Shown here one piece after another: positions 1 to 8,129 of a DNA stretch of 64,000 bases (the first letter of the stretch is position 1; each line of letters begins with the position of its first letter). A model generated the notes under the pieces. The model was not told where the DNA came from. It saw only the letters and a list, made by a program, of their open reading frames with translations, and made no database searches. Both the position numbers and the translations under genes were made by a program. Source of the stretch: Phaeobacter sp. G2 (GTDB lineage Bacteria > Pseudomonadota > Alphaproteobacteria > Rhodobacterales > Rhodobacteraceae). The stretch lies in contig CP104100.1 in the NCBI GenBank assembly GCA_025163595.1, positions 930,001 through 994,000 of the forward strand, given 5' to 3'.

Positions 1-2
1 AT

Positions 3-440
3 GGCTCCAAGATGATCCAGGCGGTGACCAACCTGCGGGTGCCCAAGATCTCGCTCTATACCGGGGCCAGTTTTGGCGCCGGCAACTATGGCATGTGTGG
101 TCATGCCTTTGGCGCGGATTTCCTGTTCACCTGGCCCAATGCCATGACCGGGGTGATGGGGGGCGAACAGGCGGCTCTGACCATGGAACAGGTGGCGCGG
201 CGCACCGCTGCGCGCAAAGGCATCCCGGTGGACGAAGCCCGCCTGGCCAAGCAAAGCGCCGGGATCGCGGCGCATTTTGATAGTCAGTCGGATGCGTTTT
301 TCACCTCCGGGCGGATGCTGGACATGGGCATGATTGATCCGCGCGACAGCCGGGAGGTGATTGGTTTTTGTCTCGCCACCTGCAGGGAGGCGCGCCGCCG
401 TGATCTCAACCCCAATGCCTTTGGCGTGGGGCGGGCCTGA
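3..440 (+). CDS. Acyl-CoA carboxylase carboxyltransferase (beta) subunit, 3' part only
   Basis: This is the C-terminal 145 residues of a carboxyltransferase of the methylcrotonyl-/geranyl-CoA carboxylase type. The reading frame is open from base 3, so the gene starts outside the window. Family hallmarks visible are GAGNYGMCG (oxyanion-hole region), FTWPNA and VMGGEQAA, and the C-terminus FGVGRA. The subunit moves carboxyl from carboxybiotin to an unsaturated or branched acyl-CoA in the cytoplasm. Its stop overlaps a possible ATG of the alpha subunit (TGATG), so the two are translationally close and form one enzyme. The part seen does not decide between methylcrotonyl-, geranyl- or another acyl-CoA as substrate; the acyl-binding half is missing. 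Confidence 0.9.
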   Translation, partial: GSKMIQAVTNLRVPKISLYTGASFGAGNYGMCGHAFGADFLFTWPNAMTGVMGGEQAALTMEQVARRTAARKGIPVDEARLAKQSAGIAAHFDSQSDAFFTSGRMLDMGMIDPRDSREVIGFCLATCREARRRDLNPNAFGVGRA

Positions 441-457
441 TGGGAGAGGAGCAGAAT

Positions 458-2440
458 ATGACCGAGTTTAATTCAATCCTGGTGGCCAATCGTGGCGAGA
501 TCGCCCTGCGTATCATGCGCACGGCGCGCGCGATGGGGATGACTTGCGTGGCGGTGTATACCGAAGCCGACGCAGGGAGCCCGCATGTGGGTTTTGCTGA
601 TCGCGCCATCTGCATTGGCACCGGCCCGGTGGGCGACAGCTATCTGGATGCATCCAAGGTTCTGGCCGCGGCACAGGAGGCAGGCGCGCAGGCGGTGCAC
701 CCCGGCTATGGCTTCTTGTCGGAGAATGCCGAATTTGCCCGCGCCTGCACTGCGGCTGGCCTTACGTTTATTGGCCCCAGCGCTGAGTCCATTGCTCTGA
801 TGGGCAACAAAGCAGCCGCCAAACGGCGCATGATCGAAGCAGGGGTTCCCTGCGTTCCCGGCTATGAGGGGGCAGATCAGTCACCGGCTGTGCTGGCGGC
901 AGAGGCGGCAGGGATTGGCTATCCGGTAATGATCAAGGCGGCGGCAGGGGGCGGCGGCCGTGGCATGCGGCTGGTCACCGCCCCCGAAGGTTTTGCACCG
1001 GCTTTGGATCTGGCCAAAAGCGAAGCCCTGTCGGCCTTTGGCTCGGATGAGATGATCCTGGAAAAGGCGGTGATGCGCCCGCGTCACGTGGAGATCCAGA
1101 TCTTTGCTGATGCCAGTGGCAATACCATCCACCTGGGCGAGCGCGACTGCTCGGTGCAGCGCCGCCATCAGAAGGTGGTGGAAGAGGCCCCCTGTCCGGT
1201 GATGACGCCTGAGCTGCGCGCCGAAATGGGTGCGGCTGCGGTGGCTGCGGCCCGCGCTGTCAGCTATCTGGGGGCCGGAACGGTGGAGTTCCTGCTGGAT
1301 GCCGATGGGGCTTTTTACTTTCTGGAGATGAACACCCGCCTGCAGGTGGAACACCCGGTAACGGAGATGGTCACGGGGCTCGATCTGGTGGCGCTGCAGA
1401 TCCGCGCGGCGCGTGGTCAGGCGCTGGGGCTGGCGCAACACGACGTGGCGCTGACCGGCCATGCCATCGAGGTGCGGCTCTACGCCGAAGACGCCAGCCA
1501 GGGGTTTTTGCCTCAATCCGGCGGGATCAGTCTCTGGCAGCCGCCCAGCGGGCCGGGCATCCGGGTGGATGCGGGGATTACCTCCGGGCAGGAAGTCTCT
1601 GCTTTTTATGACCCTATGCTGGCCAAACTCATCGCCCATGGATCCACGCGCGGCGAGGCGCTGGAGCGCTTGATTGCGGCGCTGCGCGATACGGTGATTT
1701 TTGGGCCTGCCTGCAACCGTGATTTTCTGATTGATGTTCTCAGCCATGGGGAATTTGCCACAGGGGCGGCCACCACTGGTTTTATCAGTGACCACTTTGA
1801 TCCACTTCTGCCGCCCGAGGTCACCAGCGCCGATCTGGCGCTGGCAGCGGGGCTGATCTATCGCGCCGATCAGGCGGCAATGGCTCAACAGGCCACCATC
1901 CCGGCAGATCTGCTTGGCTGGTCCAGTCAGGGGGCGTTGCAGGCGCGAATGGTACTGGAGGCCGGAGGCGATCCTGTGACGGTGCAGCTACGCCAGGGTC
2001 GTGATGGCATCCGCGTGCTGGTCGGCGCGGCGGAGCATCATTTGGATCACCAGGGCGATTGCCTGCGGTTGGATGGGCTGCGACTGGATCTGCGCCGCCA
2101 TCTGATGGTGGGGGATGATCTTTATCTGGCGACCGGGGCGCGGATTTTGAAGGTGACCCGGGTGCTGGCGGACCAGGGCGCTGCAGCTGCTGCGGGGGGC
2201 GGCGCGACCCGGGCGCCGATGCATGGCAACCTGCTGGATCTCAGCGTCAGCCCTGGCGACCGGGTTGAGATTGGCACCCGGCTGGCGGTGCTGGAGGCGA
2301 TGAAAATGCAGCACGAGATCCTGGCCGAGGTTGCAGGCACGGTGAGCGAGGTCGCAGTCACGGCTCCAAACCAGGTGAAGGCAGGCGATTTGCTGGTGCA
2401 GATCAATCAGGATAACGCGAAACAGGAGGGCACAACATGA
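458..2440 (+). CDS. Acyl-CoA carboxylase biotin carboxylase/BCCP (alpha) subunit
   Basis: A 660-residue biotin carboxylase fused to a biotin carrier domain, the usual size for methylcrotonyl-CoA carboxylase alpha. It opens with the biotin carboxylase N domain (ILVANRGEIA, residues 6-15), has the ATP-grasp glycine loop AAAGGGGRGMR, HLGERDCSVQRRHQK and the catalytic EMNTRLQVEHPVTE. It ends with the biotinyl domain, with biotin on Lys616 of EAMKMQ. It carboxylates biotin with ATP and bicarbonate for the beta subunit just upstream. I chose ATG 458 because GGAGAGGAG lies directly before it; an in-frame ATG at 440 overlapping the upstream stop is possible. Its stop overlaps the next start by ATGA. 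Substrate is not decided by sequence alone. Confidence 0.93.
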   Translation: MTEFNSILVANRGEIALRIMRTARAMGMTCVAVYTEADAGSPHVGFADRAICIGTGPVGDSYLDASKVLAAAQEAGAQAVHPGYGFLSENAEFARACTAAGLTFIGPSAESIALMGNKAAAKRRMIEAGVPCVPGYEGADQSPAVLAAEAAGIGYPVMIKAAAGGGGRGMRLVTAPEGFAPALDLAKSEALSAFGSDEMILEKAVMRPRHVEIQIFADASGNTIHLGERDCSVQRRHQKVVEEAPCPVMTPELRAEMGAAAVAAARAVSYLGAGTVEFLLDADGAFYFLEMNTRLQVEHPVTEMVTGLDLVALQIRAARGQALGLAQHDVALTGHAIEVRLYAEDASQGFLPQSGGISLWQPPSGPGIRVDAGITSGQEVSAFYDPMLAKLIAHGSTRGEALERLIAALRDTVIFGPACNRDFLIDVLSHGEFATGAATTGFISDHFDPLLPPEVTSADLALAAGLIYRADQAAMAQQATIPADLLGWSSQGALQARMVLEAGGDPVTVQLRQGRDGIRVLVGAAEHHLDHQGDCLRLDGLRLDLRRHLMVGDDLYLATGARILKVTRVLADQGAAAAAGGGATRAPMHGNLLDLSVSPGDRVEIGTRLAVLEAMKMQHEILAEVAGTVSEVAVTAPNQVKAGDLLVQINQDNAKQEGTT

Positions 2441-3573
2441 ACTCGGACCTTTGCAAGCGGCTTGGCATTGAGTTTCCGCTTTTTGCCTTTTCCCATTGTC
2501 GCGACGTGGTGGCCGCCGTCACCAATGCGGGTGGTATGGGGGTGTTTGGCGCCGCGATGATGTCACCCGAAGAGCTGGAAGAAGAGCTGTCTTGGATTGA
2601 TGCCCAGGTGAAGGGCAAACCCTATGGTGTTGACCTTATCGTGCCGAACAAATTTGAGGCCAAGGGCGAGGGTCTTTCGGATGCGGAGATTCTGGCCATG
2701 GTCCCCGAGGGGCATAAGGATTTCGCCAGTGCGCTGCTGCAACAGCACGGGCTGGAGCCGGGCGATCTGGAGCCCGCACGGGCCGACCGGCTGGTGTTTC
2801 GTAAAAACATCAGCGCTGAGGGGGCGCGGCGCAGTCTGGATGTGGCCTTTTCCCACCCGATTGCGTTGATCGCCAATGCGCTGGGGTTGCCACCCCAAGA
2901 TATGCTGGAGCGCGGCAAGGCCCTGGGGGTGGCGGTTGGTGCGCTGGTGGGCACGGCCCAGCACGCTCGGGCGCAGGTGGCAGCCGGGGTAGATGTGATC
3001 ATCGCTGCAGGGGGTGAGGCCGGTGGCCACACCGGTGAGGTATCAACCATGGTTCTGGTGCCCGAGGTGGTGCAGGCCATCGCCGGATCCGGCGTGCCGG
3101 TGCTGGCGGCGGGCGGCATTGCCACCGGGGGCCAGATGGCGGCCGCCATGGCGATGGGCGCAGCGGGGGCCTGGTGTGGCTCGGTCTGGCTGACGACCGC
3201 AGAGGCAGAAACCAACCCGGTGGTGAAGGAAAAGATGCTGGCGGCCAGCAGTCGCGACACGGTGCGCTCGCGCTCTCGCACGGGTAAGCCCTCGCGCCAA
3301 CTGGTCAGCGCCTGGACCGAGGCCTGGGAGGGCAAGACGGCACCCACTCCGCTGCCGATGCCCTTGCAGACCCTGGTGTCGGAACCGGCGTTGCACCGGA
3401 TAGATCAGATCTCGCAAACCGGCCACGCCGGAGCGCAGGATCTGGCGACCTATTGGGTCGGGCAGGGGGTTGGCCTGATGAACCAGACAATGTCCGCCGG
3501 GACTGTGGTGCAGCAGTTCAAGGAAGAGTTTTTGACAGCCTATGAGCGCCTTGGCACCCTGTTGGAGGAGTGA
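2437..3573 (+). CDS. Nitronate monooxygenase / 2-nitropropane dioxygenase family flavoprotein
   Basis: A 378-residue FMN-dependent TIM-barrel protein of the NMO/NPD family. The phosphate-binding and flavin loops are clear: AAGGEAGGHTG near residue 190 and LAAGGIATGGQMAAAMAMG near residue 220. The family oxidises alkyl nitronates, but many members have other flavin chemistry, including enoyl-CoA-type reactions. The gene overlaps the carboxylase alpha subunit by four bases (ATGA), so it belongs to that operon and is probably linked to acyl-CoA breakdown rather than to nitroalkane detoxification. That link is inference from position. The C-terminal 60 residues, after the repeated SRSRTGKPSR segment, form the helical lid expected in the family. 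Confidence 0.85.
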   Translation: MNSDLCKRLGIEFPLFAFSHCRDVVAAVTNAGGMGVFGAAMMSPEELEEELSWIDAQVKGKPYGVDLIVPNKFEAKGEGLSDAEILAMVPEGHKDFASALLQQHGLEPGDLEPARADRLVFRKNISAEGARRSLDVAFSHPIALIANALGLPPQDMLERGKALGVAVGALVGTAQHARAQVAAGVDVIIAAGGEAGGHTGEVSTMVLVPEVVQAIAGSGVPVLAAGGIATGGQMAAAMAMGAAGAWCGSVWLTTAEAETNPVVKEKMLAASSRDTVRSRSRTGKPSRQLVSAWTEAWEGKTAPTPLPMPLQTLVSEPALHRIDQISQTGHAGAQDLATYWVGQGVGLMNQTMSAGTVVQQFKEEFLTAYERLGTLLEE

Positions 3574-3695
3574 CGCCAGACCTTTTGCCAGAACGGTTGC
3601 CAGAGGGATTGCCGTGCGGCGGCTTTGTTGCCTTGTCTGGGTCTGCCACCTATGGTCAGCCAGATCAGTCGACAACAGAGGGCAGGGCAGCAGCA

Positions 3696-4346
3696 GTGGC
3701 AGGACAGAGTGAAGGGCTATTGACCGCGATCCTTGCGGATATTGACGCGGGGCAGTTGAATCCGGGCGATGTGCTGGACGAAGCCGGTTTGGCGGCGCGT
3801 CATCTGGTGTCTCGCACGCCGATCCGGGAAGTCTTTATCCAGCTGGAGGCTGCGGGGCTTATTCGTCGTTTGCCGCGTAAGGGCGCGGTGCTGTTCAAGC
3901 CCACATTGGAAGAGTTTCTGGCGATCCTGGAAGTGCATGCCAATCTGGAAGGTCAGGCGGCTGGCCTGGCGGCGCGGCGAATGACGGCGGTCCAGGCCGC
4001 AGAGCTGGAAGAGATTGTCCAGGCCTGTGAAGCCCATGCTGCCGAAAAGGGAGATGGCGACCCCAATGGCTATTACCAGCTGAACCTGCAGTTTCATGCA
4101 GGCGTGGCCCTCGGGGCCGGAAACCCGTTCCTGGTTGAGATGATCAAGACCAACGCGCGCAAGCTGATGGCCTATTACCGGGCGCGCTATCGGTATCCGG
4201 GCTCGATTGCGCAATCGGCAAAAGAGCACCGCGAAATTGCCGAGTTGATCTATGCCCATGATCAGGCCGCGGCAGAGCGGCGGATGATACAACATGTGCA
4301 GTTTGATCAGGTCACGGTGATGGATTTGCTGGCGGCGCTTGGCTGA
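3696..4346 (+). CDS. GntR-family transcriptional regulator, FCD (FadR-type) effector domain
   Basis: A DNA-binding regulator with an N-terminal winged helix (DEAGLAARHLVSRTPIREVF, the GntR recognition helix) and a C-terminal all-helical FCD domain, with candidate metal-site His and Asp residues such as LNLQFHAGVA and KEHREIAEL. I placed the start at GTG 3696, which gives 216 residues, the usual size. The frame is open back to GTG 3570, which overlaps the preceding stop, but the ribosome site there abuts the codon and the added 42 residues are low-quality sequence. It sits at the end of the carboxylase operon and faces the amidotransferase gene. It could act on the carboxylase operon or on the divergent amidotransferase/P450 promoter, where a 12-bp palindrome is present. 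Confidence 0.85.
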   Translation: MAGQSEGLLTAILADIDAGQLNPGDVLDEAGLAARHLVSRTPIREVFIQLEAAGLIRRLPRKGAVLFKPTLEEFLAILEVHANLEGQAAGLAARRMTAVQAAELEEIVQACEAHAAEKGDGDPNGYYQLNLQFHAGVALGAGNPFLVEMIKTNARKLMAYYRARYRYPGSIAQSAKEHREIAELIYAHDQAAAERRMIQHVQFDQVTVMDLLAALG

Positions 4347-4357
4347 AAGCGGGGCAG

Positions 4358-4389
4358 CCTCCGGCAGGAGGTGTTAGAGAAGATGAAGG
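4358..4389 (+). repeat. Copy A of a hairpin-plus-tail intergenic repeat
   Basis: Directly after the regulator stop there is a short stem (CCTCC GGCA GGAGG, 4358-4371) followed by a tail ending AAGATGAAGG. Copies B, C and D of the same tail lie at 15067-15099, 54413-54432 and 55852-55884. This copy is the most diverged (TGTTAGAGAAGATGAAGG). It lies between convergent genes and may work as a weak terminator or mRNA 3' end. Confidence 0.55.
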
Positions 4390-4431
4390 CGGGTCGGAGG
4401 CTGTCCTTTGCTGGTTTGGCTGGGCTTTTGC

Positions 4432-5136
4432 CTATTGCGCTTGTTCAAAGAACCGCGCCAGGCTTTCGGCAAAGGCGGCCTGATCTGCAGGCTGGGAGAG
4501 GCTGTTTTGGGCCTGGGCATAGTGTTCGGGGCCGAGATCATCGCGCATCTCCTGGGTGAGCGCAGCGATGAAATCAGGGCTCATTTCCGGGTGGTGTTGG
4601 CTGGTCCAGATGTGATTGCCAATGTGAAAGCCTGCGTTCAACCCGGTGCTGGTCGTGCTTTCCCGGGCCTGGGCTGGCAGCTGTGTGACACACTCGCTGT
4701 GTGACCCATAGAGTTTGAAGTCTGCGGGCAGCGGCTGCGTCCAAGTCGGCCGGGCCCGCATCTGGTTGGGGATTAGCCCGTGGACCCAGCCATTTGGGTT
4801 TTTTCCAACACTTCCGCCCAGAGCCAGGGCGATGGCCTGATGCCCAAAACAGGCGCCAAACAGTGGCAGTTGCGCTGTCTCGATCTGTTGTATCAACTCT
4901 AGCAATGGGGCGATCCAGGGCAATCCGCTGCGGGTCGACGCCGGGCTGCCGGTGATCAAAACGCCGTCAAATGCATCCAGATCCATCGGGAACTGACCCT
5001 CGTGAATCTGAAAGGCTGTTACCTGCCAGTCTGGTCGCGCCAAATGGACGAGCCGGGTGAATTTCTCAGCGTCCAGGGGGTGCTGCGCAGCAAAGCTGCT
5101 TTTGTCTGTGTTGGTGACCATAATCGCTAAGTGCAT
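4432..5136 (-). CDS. Class I glutamine amidotransferase-like protein
   Basis: A 234-residue free-standing triad glutamine amidotransferase. The nucleophile is Cys96 in GACFGHQA, with His182 and Glu184 in HHPEMS, so the catalytic triad is complete. Proteins of this type hydrolyse a gamma-glutamyl amide bond, either to donate ammonia to a synthase or as stand-alone gamma-glutamyl hydrolases. No GMP-synthase ATPase domain is attached. The gene is transcribed away from the P450 and the glutamine synthetase-like gene that follows it. This suggests a role in taking apart a gamma-glutamylated amine, as PuuD does in putrescine breakdown; that role is inference. PuuD itself belongs to a different C26 branch. 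Confidence 0.8.
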   Translation of the reverse strand: MHLAIMVTNTDKSSFAAQHPLDAEKFTRLVHLARPDWQVTAFQIHEGQFPMDLDAFDGVLITGSPASTRSGLPWIAPLLELIQQIETAQLPLFGACFGHQAIALALGGSVGKNPNGWVHGLIPNQMRARPTWTQPLPADFKLYGSHSECVTQLPAQARESTTSTGLNAGFHIGNHIWTSQHHPEMSPDFIAALTQEMRDDLGPEHYAQAQNSLSQPADQAAFAESLARFFEQAQ

Positions 5137-5215
5137 GTTCTGGCTCGTGAGTTTTATGTTTACATATTTATGATGTTAAATAATATACATAAAGAAGCCA
5201 TTCGGGAAGCCCAAT
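5137..5215. promoter_or_regulatory. Divergent promoter region with TATGTTTACATA palindrome
   Basis: This 79-bp AT-rich gap separates the divergent amidotransferase and P450 genes. It holds the 12-bp palindrome TATGTTTACATA at 5155-5166 and a further AT-rich stretch ending ATATACATA. A related word, ATATGTTAAGTAAATAT, occurs at 6554-6570 before the glutamine synthetase-like gene. A shared operator for the nearby GntR regulator is plausible, but no consensus for this regulator is known to me. Confidence 0.45.
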
Positions 5216-6475
5216 ATGACCATCTGGACACCACAGGACGACGGCTATGCCGACCTGAGCAGCCACGACACCTTTGCCAATGGGGCGCCGCATAACACCT
5301 TTGCCCGTCTGCGCCGCGAGGATCCGCTGCATTGGACCGCCTATGCCGGCGGCGAGGATTTTTGGTCGGTCACCCGCTACGAGGACATCACCCAGATGAA
5401 CAAGAACACTGAGGTGTTCTCTTCGGCGCGGGGCATCCGCATGGAAGATCAGAGCTATGAGGAGTATCTGGCGCGACGCACCTTTCAGGAGACCGATCCG
5501 CCGGAGCATTCCAAGGTGCGGATGAAGCTGATGAAGGCCTTTTCCAAGACCTCGATGGCGCAGTATGAGCAGGAAATCCGCGATATCTGCGCCGAGATCC
5601 TGGACCCGGTGCTGGAGAAGGGCAGCTTTGACGCCACCAAGGACATCGCCCGGCAATTGCCGATGCGGATGCTCGGCCGCGTCGTGGGCCTGCCAGAGGC
5701 GGATCTGCCCTGGCTGGTGGAAAAGGGCGATGCTCTGATTGCCAATACCGACCCCGATTTCACCGCCCATGTGATGGATAAGCTGCAAACGGATGAATAC
5801 CGGATGATGCCGTTTAACTCGCCCGCCGGGGCCGAGCTGTACGTCTACGCCAAGGAGCTGATGGCGGCAAAGGCAAAGGCGGGGGATACCGCAGGGGTGC
5901 TCAATATGATTTTGCAGCCCGCCAAGGATGGCTCCACCATAACCGAGACCGAGTTCCGTAATTTCTTTTGCCTATTGGTAGCGGCGGGCAATGATACCAC
6001 CCGTTACTCTATTGCGGCAGGGATTCAGGCCCTGTGTCATCAGCCTGAGCTGTTGGCGCAGATGCAGGCGGGGGGCGCGGTTTGGGAGACTGCAGCGGAT
6101 GAGATCATCCGCTGGGCCACGCCTGCGCTGTATTTTCGGCGCACTGCGACGCGGGATGTCGAGATGCATGACAAGCTGATCCGAGCGGGTGACAAGGTGC
6201 TTTACTGGTTCATCTCGGCCAATCGCGATGAGAGCTATTTTGACGATCCCCTTCGGGTGAACCTGATGCGCAGCCCCAATCGCCATCTGTCCTTTGGCCA
6301 GTTTGGCCCCCATGTTTGCCTGGGTATGTGGTTGGCCCGGTTGGAGGTCACGGTGCTGTTTCAGGAGCTGGCAAAGCGGATCAGCCATATCGAAGCCAGT
6401 GGGCCGCAGAAATTCCTGCGGTCGAATTTTGTCGGCGGCATCAAGGAGCTGCCGGTGCGCGTCACCCGGCGCTGA
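5216..6475 (+). CDS. Cytochrome P450
   Basis: A 419-residue soluble bacterial P450. The I helix carries AGNDTT (oxygen activation), the K helix EIIR (ExxR), and the haem thiolate is Cys368 in GPHVCLGMW. It would hydroxylate or dealkylate a small substrate using electrons from a ferredoxin that is not encoded next to it. The haem-binding loop is slightly unusual: the Phe that normally sits seven residues before the Cys is Gly, and the segment reads FGQFGPHVC, as if one residue were inserted after FG. It is followed at 166 bp by a glutamine synthetase-like gene on the same strand. Substrate unknown; N-dealkylation or hydroxylation of an amine would fit the neighbours. Confidence 0.92.
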   Translation: MTIWTPQDDGYADLSSHDTFANGAPHNTFARLRREDPLHWTAYAGGEDFWSVTRYEDITQMNKNTEVFSSARGIRMEDQSYEEYLARRTFQETDPPEHSKVRMKLMKAFSKTSMAQYEQEIRDICAEILDPVLEKGSFDATKDIARQLPMRMLGRVVGLPEADLPWLVEKGDALIANTDPDFTAHVMDKLQTDEYRMMPFNSPAGAELYVYAKELMAAKAKAGDTAGVLNMILQPAKDGSTITETEFRNFFCLLVAAGNDTTRYSIAAGIQALCHQPELLAQMQAGGAVWETAADEIIRWATPALYFRRTATRDVEMHDKLIRAGDKVLYWFISANRDESYFDDPLRVNLMRSPNRHLSFGQFGPHVCLGMWLARLEVTVLFQELAKRISHIEASGPQKFLRSNFVGGIKELPVRVTRR

Positions 6476-6553
6476 TCCTGTGCTGATCCTGCGTTTATCC
6501 TAGGGTGTCTTTTTGCGGAGCTCAGGCAAAAATGGGTCCCTGTTAGGCGCTAA

Positions 6554-6570
6554 ATATGTTAAGTAAATAT
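6554..6570. promoter_or_regulatory. Operator-like imperfect palindrome before the GS-like gene
   Basis: ATATGTTAAGTAAATAT lies about 72 bp before the start codon of the glutamine synthetase-like gene and shares TATGTT with the palindrome in the P450 promoter. It is AT-rich in otherwise GC-rich DNA. Function is inferred from position and resemblance only. Confidence 0.3.
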
Positions 6571-6641
6571 CTGGCAAGCGCTGCGGCAGAACAGGCGCGA
6601 CCAACCCAATTTGATGTCTCCAACCCGGAAGGATTCCCCTC

Positions 6642-7931
6642 ATGAAGACCCGCTTGCGTGCGATGTTTTGCGACCACCTCAGCATCATGCGGGGGAAGTA
6701 CCTGCCCAATTCCAAGATTGGCGATGGGGACACCCGGTTTTGCCGCTCTGTCTTTGGCACCCATTATGATCGCGATTTGCTGGATGCGCCGGGATCCCTG
6801 GTCAAGCAGGGGATGCCGGATATGGAGCTGCGCTGGCAGCATGACGATATTCGCGACAGCTGGCATGCCTCGACCAAAGTGGTTCTGGGCGACCTCTTTG
6901 ATGTCGAGGGCGTGCCTTTGTCGCTGTGCCCGCGGGGGGCACTGAAACGCGCGGTTTCGGCCTGGAAGGCGCGGGGCTTGACCCCGAAGGTGGGGATCGA
7001 GCTGGAAGCCTATGCGCTGCAGGCGGATGATCGGGGCCGGTTGATGCCCTATGATGCGCCTGGTGGCGTGGTCTATGGCACCGGGCCTTTTGCGGATCCC
7101 TTGCGGTTCAATGACCGGATCTGGGCGATGGCGGATGAGATGGGATTTTCGCTGGATATGATCACGGCAGAGTTCGACTCGCCGCAGTTTGAATACACGC
7201 TGACCTTTGATGACGCGGTGAAGGCGGTGGATGATATTGTCTTGTTCCGCCTGATGGCGCGGGAGATCGCGCTGGAATATGGCATTGTGCTGACCTTCAT
7301 GCCCAAGCCGGTAGCCGAGGCGGGCGGATCTGGCATGCATATTAACTTTTCCTTTGTGGATGAGGCCGGGGGCAATGCGCTCTCGTCTGGGCCACGGGGC
7401 GGGCCGGAGCATATGAATGACCTGGCGCGGGGCTGTCTGGCAGGGGTCTTGCAGCATCACAAAGGCCTGGCCGGGCTGATTGCGCCCACCGCGAACAGCT
7501 ATATGCGGCTGCAGCCGGGATCGCTGTCGGGCTATTGGCAGAACTGGGGCGGCGATCATCGCAATGTGACCACGCGGATCAGCTCGGAGGGGGGCGCCAA
7601 GGCGCGCTTGGAGCACCGGATGGCGGATGCCTCCTCCAATCCTTACACTTCGGTAGCAGCAGTTTTGCAGGCCTCATTGCTTGGGGTGGAGAAGGGCTAT
7701 GAATTGCCGCCGATGGAGACGGGCGATGGCTTTGACCGCACCGATGCGCGTGAGGGGACAGCGATTGACCTGAAAGGCGCGGTGAATGATCTGGAACGTG
7801 ATACGGTGCTGGCAGAGGCCGTTGGCGCCGAGCTGGTCGCGAACCATGTCTTTATGAAGCGCAAAGAAGTTCGCAAAACCCGGGACCTTGAAGGCGATGG
7901 AATGCGGGATTTCTACGTTCACTTTGTCTAG
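6642..7931 (+). CDS. Glutamine synthetase-like gamma-glutamyl-amine ligase (GlnT/PuuA type)
   Basis: A 429-residue homologue of type I glutamine synthetase. Metal-ligand Glu residues lie in GIELEAYAL, the ammonia-site/ATP region includes GSGMHINFSF with the catalytic His, and the C-terminal part carries EHRMADASSNPYT. Members of this branch join glutamate to an amine such as methylamine, putrescine or ethanolamine with ATP, forming a gamma-glutamylamide. True nitrogen-assimilation GlnA is usually next to glnB and is about 470 residues; neither applies here. With the amidotransferase, P450 and aminotransferase around it, a role in amine use as nitrogen source is likely. It ends in front of strong bidirectional hairpins. 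The second such ligase in this window is at 55895-57256. Confidence 0.85.
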   Translation: MKTRLRAMFCDHLSIMRGKYLPNSKIGDGDTRFCRSVFGTHYDRDLLDAPGSLVKQGMPDMELRWQHDDIRDSWHASTKVVLGDLFDVEGVPLSLCPRGALKRAVSAWKARGLTPKVGIELEAYALQADDRGRLMPYDAPGGVVYGTGPFADPLRFNDRIWAMADEMGFSLDMITAEFDSPQFEYTLTFDDAVKAVDDIVLFRLMAREIALEYGIVLTFMPKPVAEAGGSGMHINFSFVDEAGGNALSSGPRGGPEHMNDLARGCLAGVLQHHKGLAGLIAPTANSYMRLQPGSLSGYWQNWGGDHRNVTTRISSEGGAKARLEHRMADASSNPYTSVAAVLQASLLGVEKGYELPPMETGDGFDRTDAREGTAIDLKGAVNDLERDTVLAEAVGAELVANHVFMKRKEVRKTRDLEGDGMRDFYVHFV

Positions 7932-8043
7932 CGCTTTGTACGGCACGGGCGAGACTGGGCTTGATGGCAGGGCTGCTTTTGCAAAAGCAGCCTAGCTCAC
8001 CATATAGAACAGCCGCGCCGCGGTAGCGGCGCTACGAGAAGCA

Positions 8044-8110
8044 GCGGGCCCGAAGCATATGCTTCGGGCCCGCCATGGCATCTGGTGGCAGCCGACCTAT
8101 GGTCGGCTGC
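8044..8110. terminator. Two strong hairpins between convergent genes
   Basis: A perfect 30-bp palindrome (8044-8073, arms GCGGGCCCGAAGCAT) is followed by a 10-bp stem with a TAT loop (8088-8110, arms GCAGCCGACC). They lie between the converging GS-like and aminotransferase genes, where a bidirectional stop is expected. No clear T-run follows either one, so they may act as Rho-independent-like barriers or mRNA ends rather than classical terminators. Confidence 0.6.
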
Positions 8111-8129
8111 GGCGGCGCTTGTGTCTGCG

